A stretch of 5,305 nt of DNA from an uncultured Clostridia bacterium (GTDB taxonomy: Bacteria > Bacillota_A > Clostridia > Oscillospirales > Oscillospiraceae), in contig CAMVIC010000130.1 in NCBI GenBank assembly GCA_947167435.1, positions 1-5,305 on the forward strand, written 5' to 3'. Below the pieces are notes generated by a model, which was not told the DNA's origin, ran no database searches, and saw only the letters and a program-made list of their open reading frames with translations. Below, piece by piece: positions 1 to 5,305 of this stretch. The number at the start of each line of letters is the position of its first letter. Position 1 is the first letter of the stretch. The position numbers and the translations under genes were made by a program.

Positions 1-41
1 ATTGCTCCCCGGCTTCCTCATATATGTATTGATTGCAAGGT

Positions 42-1259
42 TCAGCCAATATTGCACTGGCCGTGGCTGTTGTTCCCGGCAGCGGTTACGGTGCCGTCGG
101 CATGCAGGCCGACGATATGCCCCTCTTCGATGTTGTCGCAGGGGCTGACCGCGATGCGGGTGATGTTCCGCCAGGAGCCCAGCTGAGACAGGAAGCCGAA
201 GCTGCCGAACTCCCCGCCGGTGACCAGCAGGGAACCGTCAGAGCGAAGTCCCACGGTATAGTAGGACCCGCTGAAGAGCCTGACCACGTCCCGCCAGCCG
301 GACACATCCCATTCCCCGTAGGGCTCGCCCTCATAGCCCCGGGTCACCGCACGTACGGTGCCGTCGGCCAGCAGGGCGGTGGGGACGTAGCGGGCCCAGC
401 CGTCCACGGTAAAGCCCAGCTCCGCCACGTTGTGCCAGCTTTCCACCTCGTCTATCCTGGGATCTTCGGCATAATAATGGAAGGCGGCCACCGTGCCGTC
501 CCGCCGCAGGCCGAACATGGAGTCGGAGGCGAAGTACAGCTTTTCAATGTTGGTAAAACCTCTGGAGGAGGGGACGACGGAGCCGTCGTTCAAAATGGCA
601 TAGGGGCCGTATTCCCCGGCAGCCAGCTCCCGCACGTTCCGAAGGCCCGGGAACTGCTCCATGCCCCAGGATTCCTCCTCGTCTTCCCGGCTGGTGCCGG
701 CGTATTCCACCGTGCCGTCCCGCCGCAGGCCCAGAATGCCGAAGTAACCGGTGCAGATCTGGGTGACGTTCTGCCAGGAGGCGACACGGCTGTTCATATA
801 GCGGTTGATCTCTGGATCCCGGGAGACCAGAACCACGGTGCCGTCGGAGCGGAGACCGGCGCAGAAGTTGTATTCCGGGTGCAGATCCGTGATGCCCTTC
901 CAGCCGGACAGCTCCGCCTGAGTCCAGAGACTTTCATAGCCCCAGGGGTCATACCCGGCAAGACACAGGCTGCCGTCGGCCCGGTAACCCACCAGATAGG
1001 CCCAGCCCTTTTTCTCCATGCGCACCACGCCGTTCCAATTCGCCAGGGCGCGGGCCATGTCGACGTCGTCTCCGGCGAAAAGGGCGGTGCCGTCAGAGCG
1101 CAGGCCCACGGTATAGCCGTTGCCGGCGATCACGTCCACCACGTGGGTCCAGCCCTCGGCGGAGGCCTCGGCCGGGAACGCCGCCATGCCGATCAGTGCC
1201 GCCAGACACAGCAGAAGCGCCAGCGCGCGTTTTTTGGGAGCAGAATGCAGCCTGTACAT
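42..1259 (-). CDS. Secreted RCC1-repeat beta-propeller protein
   Basis: Translation gives 405 residues. Residues 1-34 form an export signal: basic PKKR at 8-11, a Leu/Ala-rich core, and a likely signal peptidase I site after ASA (34/35). The mature part is nine tandem units of about 30-47 residues beginning near 36, 74, 119, 161, 205, 234, 274, 321 and 362. Each opens with a (G/S/N)(W/L/F)xxV/I strand and carries a GLRxDGTV-like turn; the DG pairs are at 56, 95, 139, 181, 225, 254, 299, 341 and 388. This matches the RCC1/regulator-of-chromosome-condensation repeat family. Bacterial secreted members mostly have unknown partners, so no specific function is assigned. The array ends with GNNSHGQCNIG and the mature chain starts with EGW, so a whole number of units is present and the propeller could close on itself. 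No transmembrane anchor or LPXTG motif follows. The ATG at 1259 is chosen because AAAGGAG lies 7 bases upstream; an in-frame TTG at 1337 would overlap the promoter. Confidence 0.85.
   Translation of the reverse strand: MYRLHSAPKKRALALLLCLAALIGMAAFPAEASAEGWTHVVDVIAGNGYTVGLRSDGTALFAGDDVDMARALANWNGVVRMEKKGWAYLVGYRADGSLCLAGYDPWGYESLWTQAELSGWKGITDLHPEYNFCAGLRSDGTVVLVSRDPEINRYMNSRVASWQNVTQICTGYFGILGLRRDGTVEYAGTSREDEEESWGMEQFPGLRNVRELAAGEYGPYAILNDGSVVPSSRGFTNIEKLYFASDSMFGLRRDGTVAAFHYYAEDPRIDEVESWHNVAELGFTVDGWARYVPTALLADGTVRAVTRGYEGEPYGEWDVSGWRDVVRLFSGSYYTVGLRSDGSLLVTGGEFGSFGFLSQLGSWRNITRIAVSPCDNIEEGHIVGLHADGTVTAAGNNSHGQCNIG
235..261. repeat. Near-identical intragenic repeat, copy in RCC1 unit 8
   Basis: This 27-base segment matches 1090-1116 with two mismatches. 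It encodes the YTVGLRSDG turn of propeller unit 8; the other copy encodes the same residues in unit 1. The similarity exceeds that between most other units of the gene. Confidence 0.7.
488..512. repeat. Exact 25-bp intragenic repeat, copy in RCC1 unit 6
   Basis: These 25 bases are identical to 707-731. They encode the GLRRDGTV turn of unit 6, while the second copy encodes the same turn in unit 4. Identity at the DNA level, including silent positions, suggests a recent duplication or conversion between units. Confidence 0.8.
707..731. repeat. Exact 25-bp intragenic repeat, copy in RCC1 unit 4
   Basis: Second copy of the exact 25-base repeat at 488-512. The flanking sequences diverge at once on both sides, so only the conserved turn is shared. 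Confidence 0.8.
1090..1116. repeat. Near-identical intragenic repeat, copy in RCC1 unit 1
   Basis: Partner of 235-261 with 25 of 27 bases the same. It encodes the TVGLRSDG turn of the first propeller unit, directly after the signal peptide. Confidence 0.7.
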
Positions 1260-1266
1260 GGGAATT

Positions 1267-1273
1267 CTCCTTT
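1267..1273 (-). promoter_or_regulatory. Ribosome binding site that fixes the start of the RCC1-repeat gene
   Basis: Reading the minus strand, AAAGGAG ends 7 bases before the ATG at 1259. The longer in-frame alternatives (TTG at 1337, ATG at 1304) have no comparable site and lie in or next to the promoter, so this site decides the start and exposes a proper signal peptide at the N-terminus. Confidence 0.85.
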
Positions 1274-1308
1274 CATGCAGCGGATTGGAAAACGCCGGGA
1301 CCATTTTT

Positions 1309-1337
1309 ATTGTACTGTGTCCGCTGGGAGAAAGCAA
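1309..1337 (-). promoter_or_regulatory. Probable sigma-A promoter of the RCC1-repeat gene
   Basis: On the minus strand, TTGCTT (1337-1332) and TACAAT (1314-1309) are separated by exactly 17 bases. The -10 box matches consensus at five of six bases; the -35 box matches at only three, so a helper protein or a weak basal level is plausible. Transcription would start near 1302, giving a leader of about 43 bases. Confidence 0.65.
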
Positions 1338-1348
1338 GCCTTTTTCAC

Positions 1349-1367
1349 AACATTTGCGCGAACTGTT
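1349..1367. promoter_or_regulatory. Imperfect palindrome, candidate operator
   Basis: The 19-base segment has the symmetric form AACA-n-TT-n5-AA-n-TGTT, centred at 1358, with six matching positions per arm. It lies just upstream of the minus-strand -35 box and about 55 bases upstream of the plus-strand -35 box. It contains TTTGCGC, close to the TTTGTGC arm of the adjacent palindrome. The binding protein is unknown. Confidence 0.4.
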
Positions 1368-1384
1368 TGTGCAGGGCGCACAAA
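1366..1384. promoter_or_regulatory. Perfect 7-bp inverted repeat, candidate operator
   Basis: TTTGTGC and GCACAAA are perfect inverted arms separated by AGGGC, centred at 1375. No T-tract consistent with a terminator follows on the plus strand and neither gene has ended here, so a DNA-binding protein site is the better reading. It ends 37 bases before the plus-strand -35 box, a position that would suit an activator of the transporter operon, and lies 28 bases upstream of the minus-strand -35 box. The family of the regulator cannot be told from the site. Confidence 0.5.
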
Positions 1385-1421
1385 AATGGATGGAGAGATT
1401 CCGGCGTTTTACAGCGGCTGG

Positions 1422-1450
1422 TTGACAAATCCTACAAGAGCTATTAGAAT
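1422..1450 (+). promoter_or_regulatory. Strong sigma-A promoter of the sugar ABC operon
   Basis: TTGACA (1422-1427) is a perfect -35 box and TAGAAT (1445-1450) matches the -10 consensus at five of six bases, with an optimal 17-base spacer. Transcription should begin near 1457, giving a leader of about 43 bases before the ATG at 1500. Confidence 0.85.
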
Positions 1451-1455
1451 GTACC

Positions 1456-1471
1456 CGTCACGAAGGTGACG
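1456..1471 (+). promoter_or_regulatory. Stem-loop at the 5' end of the operon mRNA
   Basis: CGTCAC and GTGACG pair perfectly over six bases around a GAAG loop. The predicted transcription start (near 1457) falls at the first bases of the stem, so the transcript would begin with this hairpin. Such 5'-terminal stem-loops can protect mRNA from decay (known for ompA in Escherichia coli); as DNA it could also be an operator over the start site. It leaves the AAGGAG at 1485-1490 free. Confidence 0.5.
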
Positions 1472-1499
1472 CAATCTGATTGATAAGGAGAAGACAAAC

Positions 1500-2759
1500 A
1501 TGAAAAAGTACTTAGCACTGCTGCTGGCGCTGATCATGGTCTTCGCGCTGGCCGCTCCTTCGGCCTTTGCCGAGGATGAGATCACGCTGGACGTCATCAT
1601 CTGCCAGTACGGTCCCAACACCAACGACTGGTTCCTGGGCACCGGCATGGACGGCAGCAACTTCGTGGAGAAGTTCGAAGCCGAGAACCCCGGCATCAAG
1701 CTGAACCTGGAAGTCGTCTCCTGGAACGACGTGCACCAGGTTGTGGATACCCGGATTGCCAACAACAACGCGCCGGACATCCTGAACATCGACACCTTCT
1801 CCGAGTTTGTCCCCGACGGTCTGCTGATGCCCGTGAAGGACTACTGCCCGGAAGAGCTCTTCAACGATTTCTTCCCTGCCTTCATTGCAGAGTCCGTAAT
1901 TGACGACACCGTGTGGGCCGTGCCCGACCTGGCCTCTGCCCGTGCCCTGTTCTACAATGTGGACATCCTGAACGAGGTCGGCGTGGAAGTGCCCACCACC
2001 TGGGCCGAGCTGGAAGATGTCTCCCAGGCCATCATCGACTTCTATGACGGCGAAGTGTACCCCTGGGGCATTGATATGACCACCGACGAAGGTCAGGCCT
2101 GCTTTGCCTACTACGCCTGGGGCAACGGCGGCGGCTTTGTGGACGCCGACGGCAACTGGGCCCTGAACAGCCCGGAGAACGTGGAAGCCGTCAAGTTCGC
2201 CGTGAGCCTGGTGGAGAAGGGCTACACCAACCCCAACCCCGCCACCCAGACCCGCTATGACCTGCAGGATATGTTCGCTGCCGGCAAGCTGGCCATGGTC
2301 ATCGTTCCCAACCAGCTGCCCACCTATGTTGCTGATAAGGGCGGCAATATCAACATGGCAACCGCCGGTATCCCCGCCGCTGAGGGCAAGACCTCTTCCT
2401 CTGTGGGCGTTATGGACCGCATCATGGCCTTCAAGGACGATGCCGCTCCCGATCAGGCCGCCCGCAACGAGGCCATCGGCAAGTTCCTGGAGTTCTTCTA
2501 CCGTCCCGAGAACTACGTGGGCTGGGTCAGCATGGAAGGCTTCCTGCCCGCCGTCAACTCCGCGGTTGAGGCTCTGGTCGCGGCTGATCCCTCCTTCGAG
2601 GCGTGGCTGGATGTTCTGGGCACCTGCCAGTTCTATCCCGCTGCCAAGGCTGAATGGGCCCAGGTCCGTCAGGGTGTTACCGCCGTTGAGCAGGAGGCTC
2701 TGATCGGTGGCGACGTGCAGGCCGGTCTGGATGCTCTGCAGGCGGAAGTCGCAGGCTGA
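1500..2759 (+). CDS. Sugar-type ABC transporter substrate-binding protein (SBP family 1)
   Basis: This 419-residue exported protein should bind a carbohydrate or similar solute and present it to the two downstream permeases. Residues 1-24 are a signal peptide with Lys-Lys, a Leu/Ala core and SAFA before E25, a signal peptidase I type site; there is no lipobox cysteine, unusual for a Gram-positive binding protein. Family hallmarks include FEAENPGIKLNLE (about 59-71), APDILNIDTFSEF (91-103), WAVPDLASARALFYNVDIL (139-157) followed by VPTTWAELE (164-172), a GGGFVDADGNW-like segment (210-220), the FAAGKLAMVI stretch (259-268) and a C-terminal QEALIGGDVQAGLDAL (398-413). Length is normal for the family. 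The mature chain has four cysteines (35, 116, 201, 376). The start has AAGGAG nine bases upstream and a strong promoter at 1422-1450. Codon choice favours AAC, AAG, CTG and GGC, as expected for high expression. The sugar cannot be named from sequence alone. Confidence 0.92.
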   Translation: MKKYLALLLALIMVFALAAPSAFAEDEITLDVIICQYGPNTNDWFLGTGMDGSNFVEKFEAENPGIKLNLEVVSWNDVHQVVDTRIANNNAPDILNIDTFSEFVPDGLLMPVKDYCPEELFNDFFPAFIAESVIDDTVWAVPDLASARALFYNVDILNEVGVEVPTTWAELEDVSQAIIDFYDGEVYPWGIDMTTDEGQACFAYYAWGNGGGFVDADGNWALNSPENVEAVKFAVSLVEKGYTNPNPATQTRYDLQDMFAAGKLAMVIVPNQLPTYVADKGGNINMATAGIPAAEGKTSSSVGVMDRIMAFKDDAAPDQAARNEAIGKFLEFFYRPENYVGWVSMEGFLPAVNSAVEALVAADPSFEAWLDVLGTCQFYPAAKAEWAQVRQGVTAVEQEALIGGDVQAGLDALQAEVAG

Positions 2760-2771
2760 TCTGTTCTTGTG

Positions 2772-2807
2772 CGGAGCCGGCTGCTTTCAGCCGGCTCCGT
2801 TTTCTTT
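2772..2807 (+). terminator. Intercistronic terminator/attenuator after the binding-protein gene
   Basis: A perfect 12-bp stem (CGGAGCCGGCTG at 2772-2783 with CAGCCGGCTCCG at 2788-2799) closes a CTTT loop and is followed by TTTTCTTT (2800-2807). This is a textbook intrinsic terminator, yet the permease genes follow on the same strand within 16 bases and no new promoter is visible, so partial read-through is expected. The stem would also shield the 3' end of the binding-protein mRNA. Both effects favour binding protein over permease. Confidence 0.9.
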
Positions 2808-2814
2808 AAGGGGG
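2808..2814 (+). promoter_or_regulatory. Ribosome binding site that selects a TTG start for permease 1
   Basis: AAGGGGG begins right after the terminator T-tract and ends eight bases before TTG at 2823. An in-frame GTG at 2769 would force translation through the terminator stem, and a TTG at 2817 is only two bases from this site, so 2823 is the best start. Confidence 0.7.
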
Positions 2815-2822
2815 TATTGCCT

Positions 2823-3710
2823 TTGAATACCGGTCTCAATCGAAGCAAGTGGACGCCCTATCTCTGGCTGCTGCCCAGTCTGGTGCTGATCGCCGTCTTT
2901 GTGGTTTTCCCGATCCTGATTGTCTTCAAGCTCTCCTTCAGCGAGATCTCCCAGGGCGGCGTGATCGGTGGCTTCATCGGCTTCAAAAACTATGCGGACG
3001 CCGTGCGCCTGCCTGCCTTCAAAACCGTCATGCTCAACACCCTCTGGTGGGTGCTGTCCGTGGTGGGGCTGTCCACGCTGCTGGGCTTTATCATCGCCAT
3101 GGTGCTCAATCAGAAATTCCATGGCCGGAAGATCGCCCGGTCCATCCTGGTTTTCCCCTGGGCCACGTCCCTGGTGATCCAGGCCTCTGTCTGGAACTAT
3201 ATCATCAAATACGAATACGGCAGCCTGAACAACGTGCTGCTGAACCTGGGCATCATCAACCAGGCCGTCAACTGGCGCTCCAGCTATCCCGTTGAATTTG
3301 TCTGGGAGTGCGCTGTCGGCATCTTTGTTACCGTTCCCTTTGTCACCTTCTGTGTGCTCTCCGGCCTTCAGTCCATCGACGGCTCCCTCTACGAGGCGGC
3401 CACCATGGACGGCGCGGGCTTCTGGGGCAGGCTGCGCCACGTGACGCTGCCCATGGTGCGCCCCAGCTTGACCGTGAGCACCGTTTTGAATATCATCTAT
3501 GTATTCAACTCCTTCCCCATTGTCTACACCATGACCAAGGGCGCGCCCAACCACAAGACGGACACCATGATCACCTATCTGTACATGCTCTCCTTCTATG
3601 AGCGGAAGAAGGGTCCGGCCACGGCCCTGTCGGTGATCGGCTTTCTGATCCTCTGCGTCTGCGCGGGGGTGTACATGATGGGCGTGATGCGAAAGGAGGA
3701 GACGCAATGA
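2823..3710 (+). CDS. Sugar ABC transporter permease, MalF/UgpA type (binding-protein-dependent transport inner membrane component)
   Basis: From the TTG at 2823 the product is 295 residues, a normal length for the first permease of a CUT1-type sugar importer. Six membrane segments are visible near residues 12-36, 70-95, 106-127, 159-182, 218-238 and 268-287. The cytoplasmic EAA loop that docks on the ATPase is intact at 191-210: EAATMDGAGFWGRLRHVTLP, with the conserved EAA, DGA and LP positions. Other family features are the PxLIVFKLSFSE-like first outer loop entry and the FxGFKNY segment (51-57). Unlike MalF of Escherichia coli it has no large periplasmic P2 loop. The gene lies 63 bases after the binding-protein stop and overlaps the next permease by ATGA, so the two permeases are probably translationally coupled at equal amounts, as expected for a heterodimer. 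Confidence 0.9.
   Translation: MNTGLNRSKWTPYLWLLPSLVLIAVFVVFPILIVFKLSFSEISQGGVIGGFIGFKNYADAVRLPAFKTVMLNTLWWVLSVVGLSTLLGFIIAMVLNQKFHGRKIARSILVFPWATSLVIQASVWNYIIKYEYGSLNNVLLNLGIINQAVNWRSSYPVEFVWECAVGIFVTVPFVTFCVLSGLQSIDGSLYEAATMDGAGFWGRLRHVTLPMVRPSLTVSTVLNIIYVFNSFPIVYTMTKGAPNHKTDTMITYLYMLSFYERKKGPATALSVIGFLILCVCAGVYMMGVMRKEETQ
3692..3699 (+). promoter_or_regulatory. Strong ribosome binding site of permease 2, inside the end of permease 1
   Basis: AAAGGAGG ends seven bases before the ATG at 3707, which itself overlaps the TGA of permease 1 (ATGA). It supports this start and therefore the reality of the long N-terminal extension. Confidence 0.9.
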
Positions 3711-5299
3711 GCTCCCCCGAGATGAAAAAACAGACCCGGGGCGCCCTTGCGCTGCTGCTCCTTGGCCTGCTGCTGGCCGCCGCGCTGATGAGCCTGCCGC
3801 TTTTCAGCTTCACCGCCAGCGTCTATACAAAAAAATCCTCCAACACCTTTGTGGGCGACGAGAAATATCAGGCCGCCGTGGAGGAAATGGAGCAGGTGGC
3901 CGAGGAATACCGGGCCCAGGGCATGGAGGTGGAGCGGAGCGAAACCGTGCTGGAGCGGGTCAACTCCAAGGGAGAGACCACCTCCCTCATCACTTTCTCC
4001 CTCAGCCAGGTGGTCAGCCGGAGCCTTTGGCCCTTCCTGAAAACGGACTTCAGCGCGGGCTGGGTGCTGCGCCTGCTGGTGCTGTGCCTGGCGCTGACCG
4101 CACCCCTGGCCCTTGCCGGCTGCGCGGGCTCGTCGGCGCTGCTGCCCCGGTATTTGGACAGGCGCAGCCGCCTTCTGCGCAGTGCCGCCTGCGTGACGGC
4201 GCTGATGGCGCTGCTGCTGGTGCCGGTCTTCGTCATGTGCTGCAACTATACCTTTTCCCGCCGGCTGGGTCTGTATAACGCGGGCCTGCTCACGGAAGGG
4301 AAGGAGCTGCTCTTTGCCCGGATGGACGCCTTCCTTTTCGGCGGGCAGATGGGCGAGGGCGTGGAAAAGGCCCTCGCCGGGCTGAGCTATCGGGCCTCCG
4401 GCCTGGTGTGGCTGCTGCTTCCCCTGTGCTTTCTGGTGCTGCTGGCCGCGGTCCGGCTGCGCTTCGGCGGCGTGAAAAGCGCGCTGCTGCGGGGCCTGCT
4501 GTATTTCTTCGTGGTGGTCGTCTGCCTGGTGACGCTCTATCCCTATTACGTCATGCTGGTCACCGCCTTCCGCTCCAACGCCGAGACGCTGGACATGTAC
4601 TTCCTGCACATGTTCCCCACCAAATGGATCTGGAGCAACCTGACGGATATCATCCATCGGGGCGTGCCCCGCTATTTGCTCAACTCCCTGCTGGTGGCCG
4701 GGGGAGCTACCGTCCTGGCCATGCTCTGCGGCGTGCCCGCGGCCTATGCCATGGCCCGCATGAACTTCAGGGGAAAAAAGGCCTTTCTGGGCTTTGTGAT
4801 CATGAGCCAGATGTTCTCTCCGGTGGTGCTGCTGATCGGCATCTCCCAGCTGATGAACACCCTGCACCTCAACGACAGCATTCTGGGCCTGATGCTCATC
4901 AACGCCGCCTTCAACCAGGCCTTTGCCATCTGGCTGCTGCGGGGCACCTTCGTGTCCATCTCGCCTGAGATGGAGCAGGCCGCCCTCATCGACGGCTGCG
5001 GCACCATGGGCGCCCTGACCCGGGTGCTGATCCCCATGGCCGCCCCGGGCATCGTCACGGCGCTGATCTTTGTGTTCATCAACGCCTGGAACGAATACAC
5101 CATCTCCACGGTGCTCATCTCCACCGCCTCCAACAGGCCCATCACCGTGGGCATCACCCAGTTCTCTTCTTTCAACATGATCGAGTGGCAGTACCTCTTT
5201 GCCGCCTCCCTGCTGGCGACAATCCCGGTGGTCATTCTCTTCATGTCCATCGAAAAGCACCTGACCGCCGGTCTGACCTCCGGCGGCGTCAAGGGCTGA
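3707..5299 (+). CDS. Sugar ABC transporter permease, MalG/UgpE type, with a four-helix N-terminal extension
   Basis: The product is 530 residues, whereas MalG-like permeases are usually about 270-300. The canonical part spans roughly 262-530: a first helix at 264-286 ending in PYYVMLVTAFRS, a second core segment NSLLVAGGATVLAMLCGVPA (326-345), AYAMARMNFRGKK (346-358), and an EAA loop at 419-448 with SPEMEQAALIDG and the IP pair at 442-443; the usual Ala/Gly after DG is Cys431. The extra N-terminal part (1-261) shows helices near 13-34, 119-140, 159-179 and 231-250. Between the first two lies an outer domain (about 36-117) with a Glu-rich helical stretch (52-86). Positive residues at 148-158 and 250-262 place those loops inside, so four extra helices keep the core in its normal orientation. 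The frame is unbroken, the ribosome binding site precedes the ATG, and no internal start with a good site precedes the canonical core, so this is one long protein rather than two genes. It pairs with permease 1; the ATPase is not in the window. Confidence 0.88.
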   Translation: MSSPEMKKQTRGALALLLLGLLLAAALMSLPLFSFTASVYTKKSSNTFVGDEKYQAAVEEMEQVAEEYRAQGMEVERSETVLERVNSKGETTSLITFSLSQVVSRSLWPFLKTDFSAGWVLRLLVLCLALTAPLALAGCAGSSALLPRYLDRRSRLLRSAACVTALMALLLVPVFVMCCNYTFSRRLGLYNAGLLTEGKELLFARMDAFLFGGQMGEGVEKALAGLSYRASGLVWLLLPLCFLVLLAAVRLRFGGVKSALLRGLLYFFVVVVCLVTLYPYYVMLVTAFRSNAETLDMYFLHMFPTKWIWSNLTDIIHRGVPRYLLNSLLVAGGATVLAMLCGVPAAYAMARMNFRGKKAFLGFVIMSQMFSPVVLLIGISQLMNTLHLNDSILGLMLINAAFNQAFAIWLLRGTFVSISPEMEQAALIDGCGTMGALTRVLIPMAAPGIVTALIFVFINAWNEYTISTVLISTASNRPITVGITQFSSFNMIEWQYLFAASLLATIPVVILFMSIEKHLTAGLTSGGVKG

Positions 5300-5305
5300 C
5301 ACAAG

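Noticed and set aside
1203..1214. Possible lipobox around Cys18 of the RCC1-repeat protein
   Set aside because: The residues are LLLC with Leu instead of Ala/Gly/Ser before the cysteine, within the middle of the hydrophobic core, and a good ASA-E signal peptidase I site follows.
42..1259. Regularly recurring GGTGCCGTC-like motif read as a CRISPR-like or regulatory repeat array
   Set aside because: The nine occurrences coincide in frame with the DGT turn of each propeller unit and have variable flanks, so they are coding repeats.
1260..1337. Upstream TTG start at 1337 for the RCC1-repeat protein
   Set aside because: It would begin inside the -35 box, has no ribosome binding site, and would place 26 residues ahead of a good signal peptide.
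1366..1384. Palindrome read as a terminator
   Set aside because: No T-tract consistent with termination follows on the plus strand and no gene ends nearby; on the minus strand it lies upstream of the promoter rather than after a gene.
33..1469. Long plus-strand open frame of 478 codons opposite the RCC1-repeat gene
   Set aside because: Its product has no domain sense, is rich in Gly/Ala/His/Gln as expected from the complement of a G+C-rich gene, and runs through the divergent promoters. The minus-strand frame has a signal peptide, nine family repeats and a ribosome binding site.
2769..2822. Upstream GTG start at 2769 for the first permease
   Set aside because: The added codons are the terminator hairpin itself and encode no membrane or family sequence; AAGGGGG points to the TTG at 2823.
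3596..5302. Long minus-strand open frame of 568 codons opposite the second permease
   Set aside because: Composition is dominated by His, Gln, Gly and Asp with no recognisable motif, typical of the antisense of a hydrophobic membrane protein gene. The same holds for the minus-strand frame at 2787-3707.

Overview
The window looks like a piece of a G+C-rich (roughly 60 percent by eye) anaerobic Clostridia chromosome, plausibly a gut Oscillospirales or Christensenellales type. This is inferred from the Lys-Lys plus Leu/Ala-rich export signal, strong AGGAG-type ribosome binding sites, sigma-A promoters with 17-bp spacers, and the gene order of the sugar ABC transporter. I cannot name the species.

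Layout. Positions 1-41 are the short stretch after the first gene and hold nothing I can support. A minus-strand gene (42-1259) encodes a secreted protein made of nine RCC1-type beta-propeller repeats. A 240-bp divergent control region (1260-1499) carries a minus-strand promoter, a near-consensus plus-strand promoter, two palindromic candidate operators between them, and a stem-loop that would sit at the very 5' end of the plus-strand mRNA. The plus-strand operon follows: a substrate-binding protein of the sugar family (1500-2759), a 12-bp-stem terminator/attenuator (2772-2807), a first permease of the MalF/UgpA type starting at TTG (2823-3710), and a second permease of the MalG/UgpE type (3707-5299) that overlaps the first by four bases (ATGA).

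How the genes work together. The binding protein should capture a carbohydrate or similar solute outside the membrane and deliver it to the heterodimeric permease. No ATPase gene is present, so the system either uses a gene beyond the right edge or a shared ATPase, as MsmX/MsiK-dependent importers do. The hairpin with its T-tract plus the TTG start of the first permease would keep permease synthesis below that of the binding protein.

The most unusual point is the second permease: it is 530 residues, about twice the usual length. An N-terminal block of about 260 residues carries four additional predicted membrane helices, an outer domain of about 80 residues and an outer loop of about 50, ahead of an otherwise normal MalG-like permease. 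The partner binding protein has a signal-peptidase I type signal and no lipobox, so the extra outer domain could serve to hold it near the transporter. That is a hypothesis.
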